Shown: one piece after another, positions 46,017-55,300 of the stretch
How the letters are laid out: every line of letters begins with the position of its first letter
Position numbering within the stretch: the stretch's first letter is position 1
DNA from: Opitutaceae bacterium
GTDB lineage: Bacteria; Verrucomicrobiota; Verrucomicrobiia; Opitutales; Opitutaceae
NCBI GenBank assembly: GCA_030693515.1
Contig: JAUYAK010000068.1
Location: 1 to 64,000, forward strand
Direction of reading: 5' to 3'
Length of the DNA stretch: 64,000 nucleotides
Program-made: the position numbers and the translations under genes
The notes under the pieces: generated by a model
Seen by the model: the letters and a program-made list of their open reading frames with translations, nothing else
What the model was told of the DNA's origin: nothing
The model's database searches: none

Positions 46017-47915
46017 TTACTGCGCGAGGAAGGCCTCGACGATGGCGACGCCGGTCGCGCCGTTCTTGCCGCGCACGATCGTGGTGTAGGCACCGGGCTC
46101 GAGTGTCACGAGGATCGCGGAATCCGAGTCGGACCCCGGGGCGTAGCCGGTCGCGGTGATGGCGGCCTGCTGCGTGGATTTCCAATCGTCGTTGGTCCGG
46201 ATGATCGTCTGGCCTTGGTAGAGATCGAGCGTGGTGTCGGCCAGGGCGCCGGCGACGCCAAACGCGGTGAGCGACTGGCCCATGGCGCGGACGACGACCT
46301 GCACGGGCTGCGTGCCCCGGATGATAAAGCCGCCGATCAAGGAGTTGGCGCCGCCGCCAGCCACGCCGCGGGCGGAGATGTTGAGCAACGGCGAGGCGGC
46401 CTGGCGCGGGTTATGGTCGTAGTTGCGGCCGTTGTGCGGCGTGGGGCTGTAGGGGAAGACCTTGTTGAGGATGGCGTCGTTGGTGTCCACGTTGTCGATG
46501 CCCGCCGCCGAGCGGATGGTGAGCGGGAGCGAGCGCAGGTCGCTGATCACGGCGGTCACACCGATGTCGATCACATCTTCGCCGAAGCGGCGGCCGTTGG
46601 GCCAGCCACCGGGGACGTAGAACTTGGAGGCGTCGGCGCCGAGGGCGCTGCCGGGGAGGCGGAACGGGTGGCCGCTCGCGACCGGGCTCTCAAGCACATC
46701 GCCGCCGAAGATGCTCAGGCGTGAGTAACCGGCATCGTCGGGCAGCACGCTGTTCGTGGCTCCGCCGCCGGCGAGACGGGCGCGGCTGGTGGAGAGATCG
46801 ACCTTGATGACATCGGGGATGAAGATCGCGGCGAGGTCAGCGCGGTTGGTCACAGGCGCGACGTTGCCCTTGAGCACGAGGGCGTTGATCAGCACGCCGA
46901 GCTCGGGGTTCTCCGCGTAGGTGCGGAAGAGCGCGGCGTCGCTCGTGGGCTTCGTGCGGTTGTAGAGATCCTTGTCCTTGATCGCGATGAAGGCTTCGCA
47001 GAAGAGCGGGTTGCCTTGACGGCCGACCTGCACCCACGGACCGGTCGCGGCGGTGCCCGCGGAGTTGGCGCCGTCGGTCAGGACCGTGTTGGCGCGGCGA
47101 CTGGTGGTGGCATAGACGCCCATCGTCTGGTTGGCGCCGCCGGGAATCTCAGAGAACGGAATCTCGAGCACGATGGCGTGGACGTTGAAACCGCCTTGGC
47201 TGTCGAAGCGCTGGTTGCCCGACTTCAGCGAGAGCAGATCGAAGATGGCGTTGATGTCGCCGTAGAACGCGTCGTCGCGCTGGCCGGCGAAGGAGCGGTA
47301 GCCGCCGCTCAGCGTCGCGATGGCCGTGCGGGTGTAGTCGTCGAGCTGCGTGGCGTCACCGACGCCGTCCTTGGCGGGCTGGTTGCCGTCGTTGCCCTTG
47401 TTGTAGCGGGGCGTGGCGATGCCCTGGTTGTTGGGCGGCACGGTGCCGTTGCCGAGCGGGGTGCTGGCGGCGCCCACGACCTTGGTCACGGTGTAGGTCT
47501 GCGTGAGGTTCTGCGCGGAGTCGCCGTTGGCGCCGACGACGCCGGTGTAGGACTGCAGGATAGTGTTCTGCGTCTTGTAGTTTTCGGCGAACTGGAACTG
47601 GTAGGCGACCAAGTCCGCGCCGGTCGTGGGATTGGCGAGGAAGATTTGGTAGAGGACGTTGGGGTCGAAATTGTATTTATTGGGGCCGACGCCGGGCTCC
47701 TGGTGCGGATAGACCGCGAGCGCGACATCGAGGAACTTCTGGCCGTTGCGCTCCACGACGAACGCATACACGTCCGTGGTATTGGCGGATTGGTCGAGGG
47801 TGATGCTCGGCGCATCCATGTGACTGGAGGCGCGGATCGGCGTGAGGCCGATCGAGGCGGAGAGGGCGAGCGCGAGGAAGGCGCGTGCCGGGCTGGGGGT
47901 GGATTTTGATTTCAT
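46017..47915 (-). CDS. Exported DUF4331 protein with C-terminal LSTR-type domain
   Basis: A 632-residue protein with a Sec signal peptide (cleavage about residue 30, after PIRASS). The body is a DUF4331 domain, shown by SSHMDAPSITLDQSANTTDVYAFV at the N-terminus, LDDYTRTAIATLSGGYRSFAGQRDDAFYGD and the QGGFNVHAIVLEIPFSEIP segment. The last 125 residues (from LLNISARGVAGGGANSLIGGF) form the same domain found twice each in the proteins at 52 kb and 58 kb. No enzymatic role is known for DUF4331. ATG 47915 starts the signal peptide. It follows the sigma factor/cupin/HupE operon by 192 bp and probably belongs to its regulon. Confidence 0.9.
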   Translation of the reverse strand: MKSKSTPSPARAFLALALSASIGLTPIRASSHMDAPSITLDQSANTTDVYAFVVERNGQKFLDVALAVYPHQEPGVGPNKYNFDPNVLYQIFLANPTTGADLVAYQFQFAENYKTQNTILQSYTGVVGANGDSAQNLTQTYTVTKVVGAASTPLGNGTVPPNNQGIATPRYNKGNDGNQPAKDGVGDATQLDDYTRTAIATLSGGYRSFAGQRDDAFYGDINAIFDLLSLKSGNQRFDSQGGFNVHAIVLEIPFSEIPGGANQTMGVYATTSRRANTVLTDGANSAGTAATGPWVQVGRQGNPLFCEAFIAIKDKDLYNRTKPTSDAALFRTYAENPELGVLINALVLKGNVAPVTNRADLAAIFIPDVIKVDLSTSRARLAGGGATNSVLPDDAGYSRLSIFGGDVLESPVASGHPFRLPGSALGADASKFYVPGGWPNGRRFGEDVIDIGVTAVISDLRSLPLTIRSAAGIDNVDTNDAILNKVFPYSPTPHNGRNYDHNPRQAASPLLNISARGVAGGGANSLIGGFIIRGTQPVQVVVRAMGQSLTAFGVAGALADTTLDLYQGQTIIRTNDDWKSTQQAAITATGYAPGSDSDSAILVTLEPGAYTTIVRGKNGATGVAIVEAFLAQ

Positions 47916-48107
47916 AATCGTGGGACCGAACGGAGGAACGCGATGGATCCCCGCGCCAGCCACCGGGCCGGACAAAATGAAACGGGGAGTGAGACAGACC
48001 TCGCCCCTCTTTCGTGCAACGCGGCGTCCGGGATGCGTCGCGATCGGAAAAGTTTCCCTGGAAAAAATTTTTGCATCCGCCCGCGAGGCACGGACGTATT
48101 AACGCAT

Positions 48108-49259
48108 TCAGCCGAGCACGGTGCGCTGGATCAGCCAAAACATACCCGCAAGCACGACGAGCACGGAGATGGCGGGCACACCGCGGGTGACAAATTTTTC
48201 GTTGCACCTCAGCCACAACAGCCCCGGCAGCAGGATCGCCGCGACCGCGATCTGGCCCAGCTCGACACCGAGGTTGAAGGTGAGCAGCGGCATCACGACA
48301 CTCCCGCCATCGCGGCCGAGCCCGAGATCGCGCAACACACCGGCGAACCCGAAGCCGTGCATCAGGCCGAGGGCAAACGTCAGCACCCAGCGCCCGCGCG
48401 GCTCTGCGCCGCGGCGCAGCAGGTTCTCCACCCCGACCAGCACGATCGACGCCGCAATCACGGGCTCCACAAGCCGCGGCGGCAGGCTCACGACATCAAG
48501 CGCGGCGAGCGCCAGCGTGATGGAGTGCGCCAGCGTGAATGACGTAATGATCACGACGCAGGCGCGGAAGCTCCGGCACACCACGAGCAGCGCGACGAGA
48601 AACAACAGGTGATCGTAGCCCGTCCAGATGTGGTGCGCGCCGAGCTTGATGAATTCCCACCACGTCGCGGCCTCGCTGGGCCCGGCTCCGGGTGGCGGCG
48701 GTGACGCTGGCGGCGAGGCGGCGGTGAGGCCGGCCACGTGCTCCACCGTCGCGAGCGGCAGCGCGACCGCGGCGTCCTCGGCCTTGAGGAGCTTTTTCAC
48801 CAGCACCGATCCCCGCACATCCGCCACGATGACAAACTGCCGGTGCCCCGAGGGCAGATCGCCGATTTTCAGGGCGCGCAGGGTGAGCGGCGCGTGCTCC
48901 GCGCCGAGCGCATAGACCGCGCGGAAGCTCACATTGTCGCCCGGCAGGAGTTCCGCGCGCGTCTCGCTGGGAGTGAGCCGGGCTTCGCCCGCGCGCACCT
49001 CCCAAAGCTGCGGTGCCAGCGCCAGCAGCCGGTCGCGCACCGCGTCGAACTCCGCCTGCGTCCAGGCGGTGTCGCGCCGCAGCTCCGGCGGAAGCAGTTG
49101 CTCCACATCGGCGGGCGCGAAACCCGTCACGAGCAGCAACGCATCGGAAAGCAGTTCGCCCTGCGCCGTGCTGATGCCGGGATCGTGCGCCCGCCCGGTC
49201 GCAGCCAAGGCCACGAACCCGAGCGCGAGGCGAAACACCAGCCGGCGCGCCGCGTTCAT
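48108..49259 (-). CDS. HupE/UreJ-family membrane protein
   Basis: A 383-residue protein with a signal peptide (after RAHD), a periplasmic beta-rich domain of about 190 residues and a C-terminal membrane part with six or seven helices. The HupE/UreJ_2 signature HHIWTGYDHLLFLVALL is present, together with FTLAHSITLALAAL and LGLMHGFGFAGVL, whose His and Asp residues are likely metal ligands. HupE and UreJ relatives transport nickel or cobalt; for this long periplasmic-domain subgroup the substrate is not established. ATG 49259 overlaps the upstream stop as ATGA, so translation is coupled with the cupin gene. Confidence 0.88.
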   Translation of the reverse strand: MNAARRLVFRLALGFVALAATGRAHDPGISTAQGELLSDALLLVTGFAPADVEQLLPPELRRDTAWTQAEFDAVRDRLLALAPQLWEVRAGEARLTPSETRAELLPGDNVSFRAVYALGAEHAPLTLRALKIGDLPSGHRQFVIVADVRGSVLVKKLLKAEDAAVALPLATVEHVAGLTAASPPASPPPPGAGPSEAATWWEFIKLGAHHIWTGYDHLLFLVALLVVCRSFRACVVIITSFTLAHSITLALAALDVVSLPPRLVEPVIAASIVLVGVENLLRRGAEPRGRWVLTFALGLMHGFGFAGVLRDLGLGRDGGSVVMPLLTFNLGVELGQIAVAAILLPGLLWLRCNEKFVTRGVPAISVLVVLAGMFWLIQRTVLG

Positions 49260-49792
49260 ACGGAGACTTGCTGCCGCCATTGGCGCCAGGCGCGCGCGGT
49301 CAGCGTCAGGAGCGCGGTGCAACCGCCCGGGCTCACCGTCGCGCCCTGCGACGATCCCTCGGCGGCGAAATAATAGTCGCCGGCCCGCATCAGGCGGCCG
49401 CCCGTGACAACATCGCCGGAGAGCACCAGGCCCTCTTCCGCGCCCAAGGCATGCACGTGATCGGGAAACGTGGAGCCGGGCGCCATCTCCATCAGCAGCA
49501 TCACCAGATCGCGCGCCTCGTCGACGGAGAGGGTCTTGAACCGCACGCCGGGAATCCGCGATGCGCGCCAGCCCGAGGCATCCTGCGCGGAGTCAAAGCG
49601 CCAGCCGGGCGCGGCCCGGTTTTCGGCCGCCGCGCGGATGCGAGCGAGCAGCGTCTCCTTCACGTGCGGCGACGGCGCGGCCGCGACGGGCGCCGCGAGC
49701 GCGAGCTTCGCCGCAACCGGGCCGAGCGGGGCATCCGGAGCCAGGGTCTCGGCCGCCCCAGACCGGGGCTTTTTGTTGGGTCGCAAGCTCAT
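49256..49792 (-). CDS. Cupin protein, ChrR-like, lacking a zinc anti-sigma domain
   Basis: A 178-residue protein whose C-terminal half is a single cupin with a near-canonical first motif, GSTFPDHVHALGAEEGLVLSG (His, His, Glu ligands). It resembles the C-terminal cupin of ChrR anti-sigma factors. The N-terminal 60 residues are Ala/Pro-rich and contain no Cys, so the zinc-binding anti-sigma domain of ChrR is missing or replaced. It lies 6 bp after the ECF sigma gene and 4 bp into the HupE gene. It could still modulate the sigma factor by another contact, or act as a metal or ligand sensor. Function is inferred from context. Confidence 0.8.
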   Translation of the reverse strand: MSLRPNKKPRSGAAETLAPDAPLGPVAAKLALAAPVAAAPSPHVKETLLARIRAAAENRAAPGWRFDSAQDASGWRASRIPGVRFKTLSVDEARDLVMLLMEMAPGSTFPDHVHALGAEEGLVLSGDVVTGGRLMRAGDYYFAAEGSSQGATVSPGGCTALLTLTARAWRQWRQQVSV

Positions 49793-49798
49793 GGTCGG

Positions 49799-50371
49799 TC
49801 AGCCGTTGGCAGCAGGACGCACGCGGGCGAGGGCCGGTTTCAGTTTGAGCAGGCCGCGGCGGATGCGCGCCTTGATGGTGCCGACGGGCGCGCGCAGGGC
49901 TTGGGCAATCTCGTCGTGCGTGAGACCGTCAAAGAAGGCGAGCGCGATGGCGTGGCGCTCCGCGGGATTGAGCTTCGCGAGGGCGGCGCGCACGGCCGCG
50001 CCGCTCTCGCCCGACGTGAGCGATTCGAGCGCGGCCGGCGCGATCCAGTCGTCGTCGTTGCGCAGGCCCTGCGCCTCCTCGATGCGACGCAGATGGCGGG
50101 CGTTGGCCCGGAGGCGATCGATGGCCTTGCGGCGCGCGATGGTCACGACCCACGAGAACGGAGAGCCGACTTCCGCCCGGAAATCCGGTGCGCGCTCCCA
50201 CACCTGCCAAAACGCCTCCTGCAGCACTTCCTCGGCCTCGGTGCGCGAGCGCAGCACGCGCACCACGAGCGAGAACACGGGCCGCGACAGCCGCTCGTAG
50301 AGTTCGGCAAACGCCGCTTCGTCGCGCAGCGCCACGGCTCGCAGCAGGGTCGCATCGTCGCGGGCGTTCAT
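49799..50371 (-). CDS. ECF-type RNA polymerase sigma factor
   Basis: A 190-residue group 4 sigma factor. Region 2 is seen as VVRVLRSRTEAEEVLQEAFWQVWERAPDF with the region 2.4 part SWVVTIARRKAIDRLRA, and region 4 as LNPAERHAIALAFFDGLTHDEIAQALRAPVGTIKARIRRGLLKL, a standard helix-turn-helix. It is the first gene of a unit with a cupin protein and a HupE-like protein, and probably also controls the DUF4331 gene downstream. Most such units are autoregulated; upstream sequence GCGGATGCA plus a T-rich tract (50440-50455, minus strand) is shared with the DUF4331 upstream region. Confidence 0.93.
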   Translation of the reverse strand: MNARDDATLLRAVALRDEAAFAELYERLSRPVFSLVVRVLRSRTEAEEVLQEAFWQVWERAPDFRAEVGSPFSWVVTIARRKAIDRLRANARHLRRIEEAQGLRNDDDWIAPAALESLTSGESGAAVRAALAKLNPAERHAIALAFFDGLTHDEIAQALRAPVGTIKARIRRGLLKLKPALARVRPAANG

Positions 50372-50539
50372 CAGTAAAGGGAAGGGTCAGCGAAGCGCCG
50401 CGGCGACAGCGCAGGCAAGGTATTATGCCGCGCGCCGCGAAAAAAATGCATCCGCGCCTCGCCGGCTGCCGAACTGTCGCGGCCCGAGCTGTGCGCTCGA
50501 CGGCCGGCGCGGAGTCCGCCACACCAAATTGCCCGCCGC

Positions 50540-51205
50540 ATGACCGCACTGGAATGGCCTGAACCCGATCCCGACGATGAGCTCGGCCTCGTGGCGCTCG
50601 ACTACAATCTCGCGCCCGCCCGCATCGTCTCGGCCTACCGGCACGGGATTTTTCCTTGGCCCGACGCGGAGGCCCGTCGCCCGATCCCGTGGGTCTGCCC
50701 GCCACAGCGCGCGATTCTGGAGTTCGATTCGCTGCACGTGCCGAGGAGTCTCCGCCAGGCGCAGCGCGCGCTCGGCCCCCGGCTGCGTTTCACTATCGAC
50801 CGCGACTTCGCGGGCGTCATCCGCGCGTGCGCCGCCGCGCCGCGGCCCGGCCAAGGCGGCACCTGGATCGGACCCGCCATGATTGCGGCGTATCTCGAGG
50901 TGCATCGCCTCGGTCACGCGCACAGCATCGAGGCCTGGGAAAGCGACACGCTGGTGGGTGGGCTCTACGGCGTGAGCGCGGCGGGCGTGTTCGCGGGCGA
51001 GAGCATGTTTCACCGCATCAGCGAGGTCTCAAAGCTCTGCGTCCTGCACCTGATCGAGCACCTGCGCGCCCGGGGCTCCACCTGGATCGACATCCAGCAG
51101 CTCACGCCGCATTTCGCGGCGCTGGGGGCGCGGGAGATGCCACGCGCGGAATTCCTGCAGAAACTCGCCGCGGAGCGCACAGCGGCGCGCGTGCTTTTCC
51201 CGTAG
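50540..51205 (+). CDS. aat: Leucyl/phenylalanyl-tRNA-protein transferase
   Basis: A 221-residue Aat protein of usual length. Key segments are the N-terminal YRHGIFPWPDAEARRPIPWVCPPQRAI, the central GTWIGPAMIAAYLEVHRLGHAHSIEAWE and VGGLYGVSAAGVFAGESMFHR, all diagnostic of the family. It adds Leu or Phe to proteins with N-terminal Lys or Arg, marking them for ClpAP degradation by the N-degron pathway. The gene is divergent from the sigma-factor unit and convergent with prmA; a REP-like palindrome separates the two convergent genes. Confidence 0.96.
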   Translation: MTALEWPEPDPDDELGLVALDYNLAPARIVSAYRHGIFPWPDAEARRPIPWVCPPQRAILEFDSLHVPRSLRQAQRALGPRLRFTIDRDFAGVIRACAAAPRPGQGGTWIGPAMIAAYLEVHRLGHAHSIEAWESDTLVGGLYGVSAAGVFAGESMFHRISEVSKLCVLHLIEHLRARGSTWIDIQQLTPHFAALGAREMPRAEFLQKLAAERTAARVLFP

Positions 51206-51231
51206 GATTTTCGCAGCCTGGCGGTGACTTT

Positions 51232-51295
51232 CCTGTGGGAGCGAGCTTGCTCGCGACTCGACCGCCTTTGTCGCGAGCAAGCTCGCTCCCACAGG
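51232..51295. repeat. REP-like palindrome B
   Basis: A perfect 26-bp inverted repeat: the left arm 51232-51257 (starting CCTGTGGGAGCGAGCTTGCT) pairs with 51270-51295 without mismatch around a 12-base loop. It lies between the convergent aat and prmA genes. The arm sequence closely resembles REP elements familiar from Pseudomonas (CTGTGGGAGC...TTGCTCGCGA), as I recall them, and could also act as a bidirectional transcription stop. Confidence 0.85.
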
Positions 51296-51314
51296 GCAAC
51301 CGGTTTGCCGCACC

Positions 51315-52214
51315 TCAGGCTGGCCGCGTCAGCACGATATCGCTCCACTCGCCCATCACCCGCGTATCGATGGCCCAGTCCGGCGCTGCGGCGGCGAAGG
51401 CGGCCTGCACTTGCGCGTTTTCCTGCGCAAGGATGCCGCTCAGCACCAGCGTGCCGCCGGGCGCGACCGCGGCGACGAGTTCGCGCGCGAACCGCATGAG
51501 CACATCGGCCTGGATGTTGGCGAGCACAACGTCCGCCGTATGACCCGCCAGCCCCGTCACGAGGTCACCGGTGGAAAAACGCACACGGTCGGTCAGGCCG
51601 TTGAGCGCGGCATTCTCCTCGCTCACCCGCACGGCCTCGGGATCGTTGTCAAAGCCGCGCACGTGGCGGAAGCCGAGCAGCGCCGCCGAGAGCGCGAGAA
51701 TGCCGGAGCCGCAGCCGGCATCGATCACGCGGCGCCCTTCCACCGTTGATTTTCCATCGGCTTTTTCCTCGGCGAGCGTGACAAGGCGCTCGACGCAGAG
51801 GCGCGTCGTCTCGTGGTTGCCCGTGCCAAAAGCCAGTCCTGGGTCGAGCCACAGCACGGCCCCGCCCGGCGGGAGGCGAAACGTCTCGCGCTCCCACACC
51901 GGCACCCAGTGCAGCCGGCCGAAACGCCACGCGTGGAAATGCACCTTGTAGCTGTCGCGCCAGTCGGCATCGGCCATGGCGCGCTCCGCAGGCTCACCGA
52001 CCGTGTGCACCCCGGCCTCAGTCAGCACGGCTTGCAGCCCCACCCACTCCGCCCGCAGCCCCGCCGCCTCGGCCCCGAGGCCCACGAGCCAGGCGCGACG
52101 CGCGATGGCATCCTCAAGCACGCTCCAGTTTTCCGCGCCGCGCTCGAGCAGAGCATCATCGACCGCGGACGCGTCGCCGGCAGGAACCTCGACCTTGAGT
52201 TCAAAAAGGGCCAT
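51315..52214 (-). CDS. prmA: Ribosomal protein L11 methyltransferase
   Basis: A 299-residue PrmA. An N-terminal substrate-recognition domain ([32 protein letters not shown]) precedes a class I SAM methyltransferase with [17 protein letters not shown], motif [20 protein letters not shown], the post-I acidic FDNDPEAV and the NIQADVL catalytic-loop motif. It trimethylates Lys and the N-terminus of L11. ATG 52214 gives the family N-terminus; a longer frame would add 36 residues without similarity. Confidence 0.95.
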   Translation of the reverse strand: MALFELKVEVPAGDASAVDDALLERGAENWSVLEDAIARRAWLVGLGAEAAGLRAEWVGLQAVLTEAGVHTVGEPAERAMADADWRDSYKVHFHAWRFGRLHWVPVWERETFRLPPGGAVLWLDPGLAFGTGNHETTRLCVERLVTLAEEKADGKSTVEGRRVIDAGCGSGILALSAALLGFRHVRGFDNDPEAVRVSEENAALNGLTDRVRFSTGDLVTGLAGHTADVVLANIQADVLMRFARELVAAVAPGGTLVLSGILAQENAQVQAAFAAAAPDWAIDTRVMGEWSDIVLTRPA

Positions 52215-52388
52215 TTTAAGCCTGTGAAGTTCCGCGCCGAACCGCCGCCGGGCAAGGGAATTGCCGAGTTTTACCCAGAAATGGCGATTCAGGTTTTGAC
52301 GTCCTGCGCCGATGATATTCATCCGTTACGTCACTCCTCTTACCCCCAAGCGAACAGCCCCCACTCGTCCGCCTCCATCATCTGAACT

Positions 52389-55300
52389 ATGCTTCGCATG
52401 AAACTGCTTCGCATCCTCCCTGTCGCCCTTGCCCTCGCGTCCCTGACATTCGCGCAAGTGCCGAGCCTCACCAACCTCTCCACCCGCGCGCAAGTCGGCA
52501 CCGGCGGCGACATCATCATCTCCGGCTTCAACATCGGGCCCGGCGGTAACAAGACCGTGCTCATCCGTGCGAGCGGCCCCGCTCTCACCGGCTTCGGTGT
52601 GGCCGGCGCCCTCACCGATCCACAGCTCACGCTTTTCAACTCTGCCAACACTCCGATCGCGCGGAACGACAACTGGAACACGCCCATCGGTGATGCCACG
52701 CCGCTCACGGTCGCGACGTTTTCCGGCGTCGGTGCGTTTGCCTTCACCAACAATTCCCGCGACGCCGCGCTGCTCGTTACCCTCGCCCCCGGACCCTACA
52801 CGGCGCAAGTCAGCGGCATCGGCGGCGGCACCGGCGTCTCGTTGATCGAGGTGTATGAAGTCGGCGCCGGCACATCCCGCCTCACCAATCTCTCCACCCG
52901 CGCGCTCGTCGGCGCCGGGGCCAACCAGCTGATTCCCGGCATCGTCGTCTCGCCGGGCGGCGGCAATCGCCGCCTGCTCATCCGCGCCGCCGGCCCGGCC
53001 TTGGCCGCCTTTGGCACGCCCGGCACGATCGCTGATCCGACCATCACGGTAACGAACGCGCCCGGCACGCCAGCCTTCTCCGCCCTCAACGACAACTGGG
53101 GCACGCCCGTCGGGGCCAGCGCCGCCACCGCCGCCACAATCACCGCCGCCGCTTTGCAGGCCGGCGCCTTCGCGTTCACCCCCGGCAGCCGCGATTCTGC
53201 CCTCATCGTCGATCTGCCCGCCGGCAGCTACTCGATTCAGACCAGCGGCGTCAGCGGCGGCACGGGCGTGGCCCTCGTGGAGGTTTACGACCTCACGCCG
53301 GCCAACCCACCCATCGTCACCATTATTGCGACCAAGCCCGCAGCGGACGAGACCGGCACCAACCCCGGAGAATTCACCATCTCGCGCACCGGCGAGACCA
53401 CCTTCCCGCTCACCGTCAACTACGGCGTCGGCGGCTCCGCGGTCAACGGCTTCGACTATCCCGCCCTGCTCGGCTCCGTCGTCATCCCCGCCGGCGAGTC
53501 CTCGGTGAAAATCCCGCTCTCGCCCAATCCCGATGTGCAGAACGAGGGCACCGACACCGTCGTTGTCACCCTCACAGCCGCCAACGGCTATTTCGTCGGC
53601 CCGCAGAATAGCGCGACCGTCACCATCGCCGATAGCCCGGCCACACTCTATGTAGCGTCGGTGCGCGCCACCCCGGCCGCAGTCGGCGGCTCCACCGCCT
53701 CCGGTTACGCCTCCATTTTGCTGAGTTCGAGCGGCACGCTCGCGGCGGTCAACGTGACCTTCACCGGCCTCAGCTCCACGCAGGTCACCGCGCACCTGGT
53801 CTTTGGCAACACCGACGACTACGTCTTCAACCTGCCCAACGGCCAGGTAACCGGCGCGCAATGGACGTTCACCCCCACCGGCTCCTACACGAGCGCGCAG
53901 TTGCTCGACGCGCTGCGCAACGGCAACATCACCGTCCGCATCGACTCCGCGAAATTCCCCGGCGGCGAGCTCAAGGGCTCGTTCATCGCGGGCACGGGCT
54001 CGCAGAACTTTGTCGCCCCCGCCGCCCCGCCCGCTGTCTCGCTCACTGGCATCACCGCCACCGAAGCCGCGCGCTTCCTCACCCAGGCCACCTTCGGGCC
54101 CACCAAGGCCGAGATCGATGCGCTCACGGGCGGCAGCATCGACGCATGGGTCACACAGCAGCTTGCGCTGCCCTTCACCTCGCACCGAGCCGCCATCGTC
54201 TCGGACCGCACGAATTTCGGCGGCAGCAGCAGTTTCACCAACTGGAACGCCACCCATGCGCCCAACCGCCAGGCCGCCTGGTTCAAGACGATCCTCACCG
54301 CGCCCGACCAACTCCGCCAGCGCGTGGCCTTCGCCCTTAGCCAGATCCTCGTCGTCTCCGATATCGCGCTTGCCGACGACAGTCGCGCCGAACCCGTCGC
54401 CAATTTCTACGATCACCTTGGCAATGGCGCTTTCGGCAATTTCCGCACCCTGCTGGAGACGATCACCCTCTCCCCGATGATGGGCGAATACCTCAGCTCG
54501 GTGCGCAACGCCAAGGCCACCTTCGACAGCACCGGCGCCACCATCACGACGCCTGACGAGAATTACGCCCGCGAGGTCATGCAGCTCTTCACCATCGGCC
54601 TCGTGCGTCTCCAGCCCGACGGCACGCTGCAACTCGGGGCCGACGGCCTCCCGATCCCGACCTACCATCAGACCACGATCACCGAACTCGCGAAAGTCTT
54701 CACCGGCTGGTCCTACTTCAACACCAACACGAGCAACACCAATTTCCGGAGCGGCGGATCGAACTACTACAATTCGATGTCGCTCTTCCCCGGCTTCCAC
54801 GACGATACCGTGAAGAACCTCGCGCCCGTCAGCGCCACCCCCATCCCGGCCAATCAGGGCGGCCTAAACGACCTGCGGCTCGCGCTCGACGCGCTCTTCA
54901 CCCACCCCAACACCGCGCCCTTCATCTCCAAACTTCTCATCCAGCGCCTCGTCACGAGCAATCCGAGCCCGGGCTACGTCTATCGCGTCGCGCAGAAGTT
55001 CGAGAACAACGGCACCGGCACCCGCGGCGACCTCGCCGCGGTCGTGCGCGCCATCTACACCGATCACGAGGCCCGCTCCTCCGCGGTCGCCAGCAACGTC
55101 TCCTTCGGCAAACTCAAGGAGCCCCTCCTGCGTCTCACCGCCCTGATGCGTGGCCTCGGGGCCAGCTCGCAGTCCGGCCGCCTCCTCGGCTACCGCCACC
55201 ACGTCAACGGCACCGTCATCACCAGCGCCACTCCGCGCCCCGCCACACAGGCCGAGATCGGCACCTACTCGAGTTCGATCAACACCTTCACCGTCCTCGG

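Noticed and set aside
51232-51295. A CRISPR repeat or attachment site at the strong palindrome
   Set aside because: It is a single inverted repeat without direct-repeat periodicity, spacers, cas genes or an integrase; a REP-type element or bidirectional terminator fits better.
52326-54800. An 824-codon minus-strand frame across the DUF1800 gene
   Set aside because: It is Gly/Asp/Glu/Arg low-complexity sequence with no domain similarity and lies opposite a gene with clear domains.
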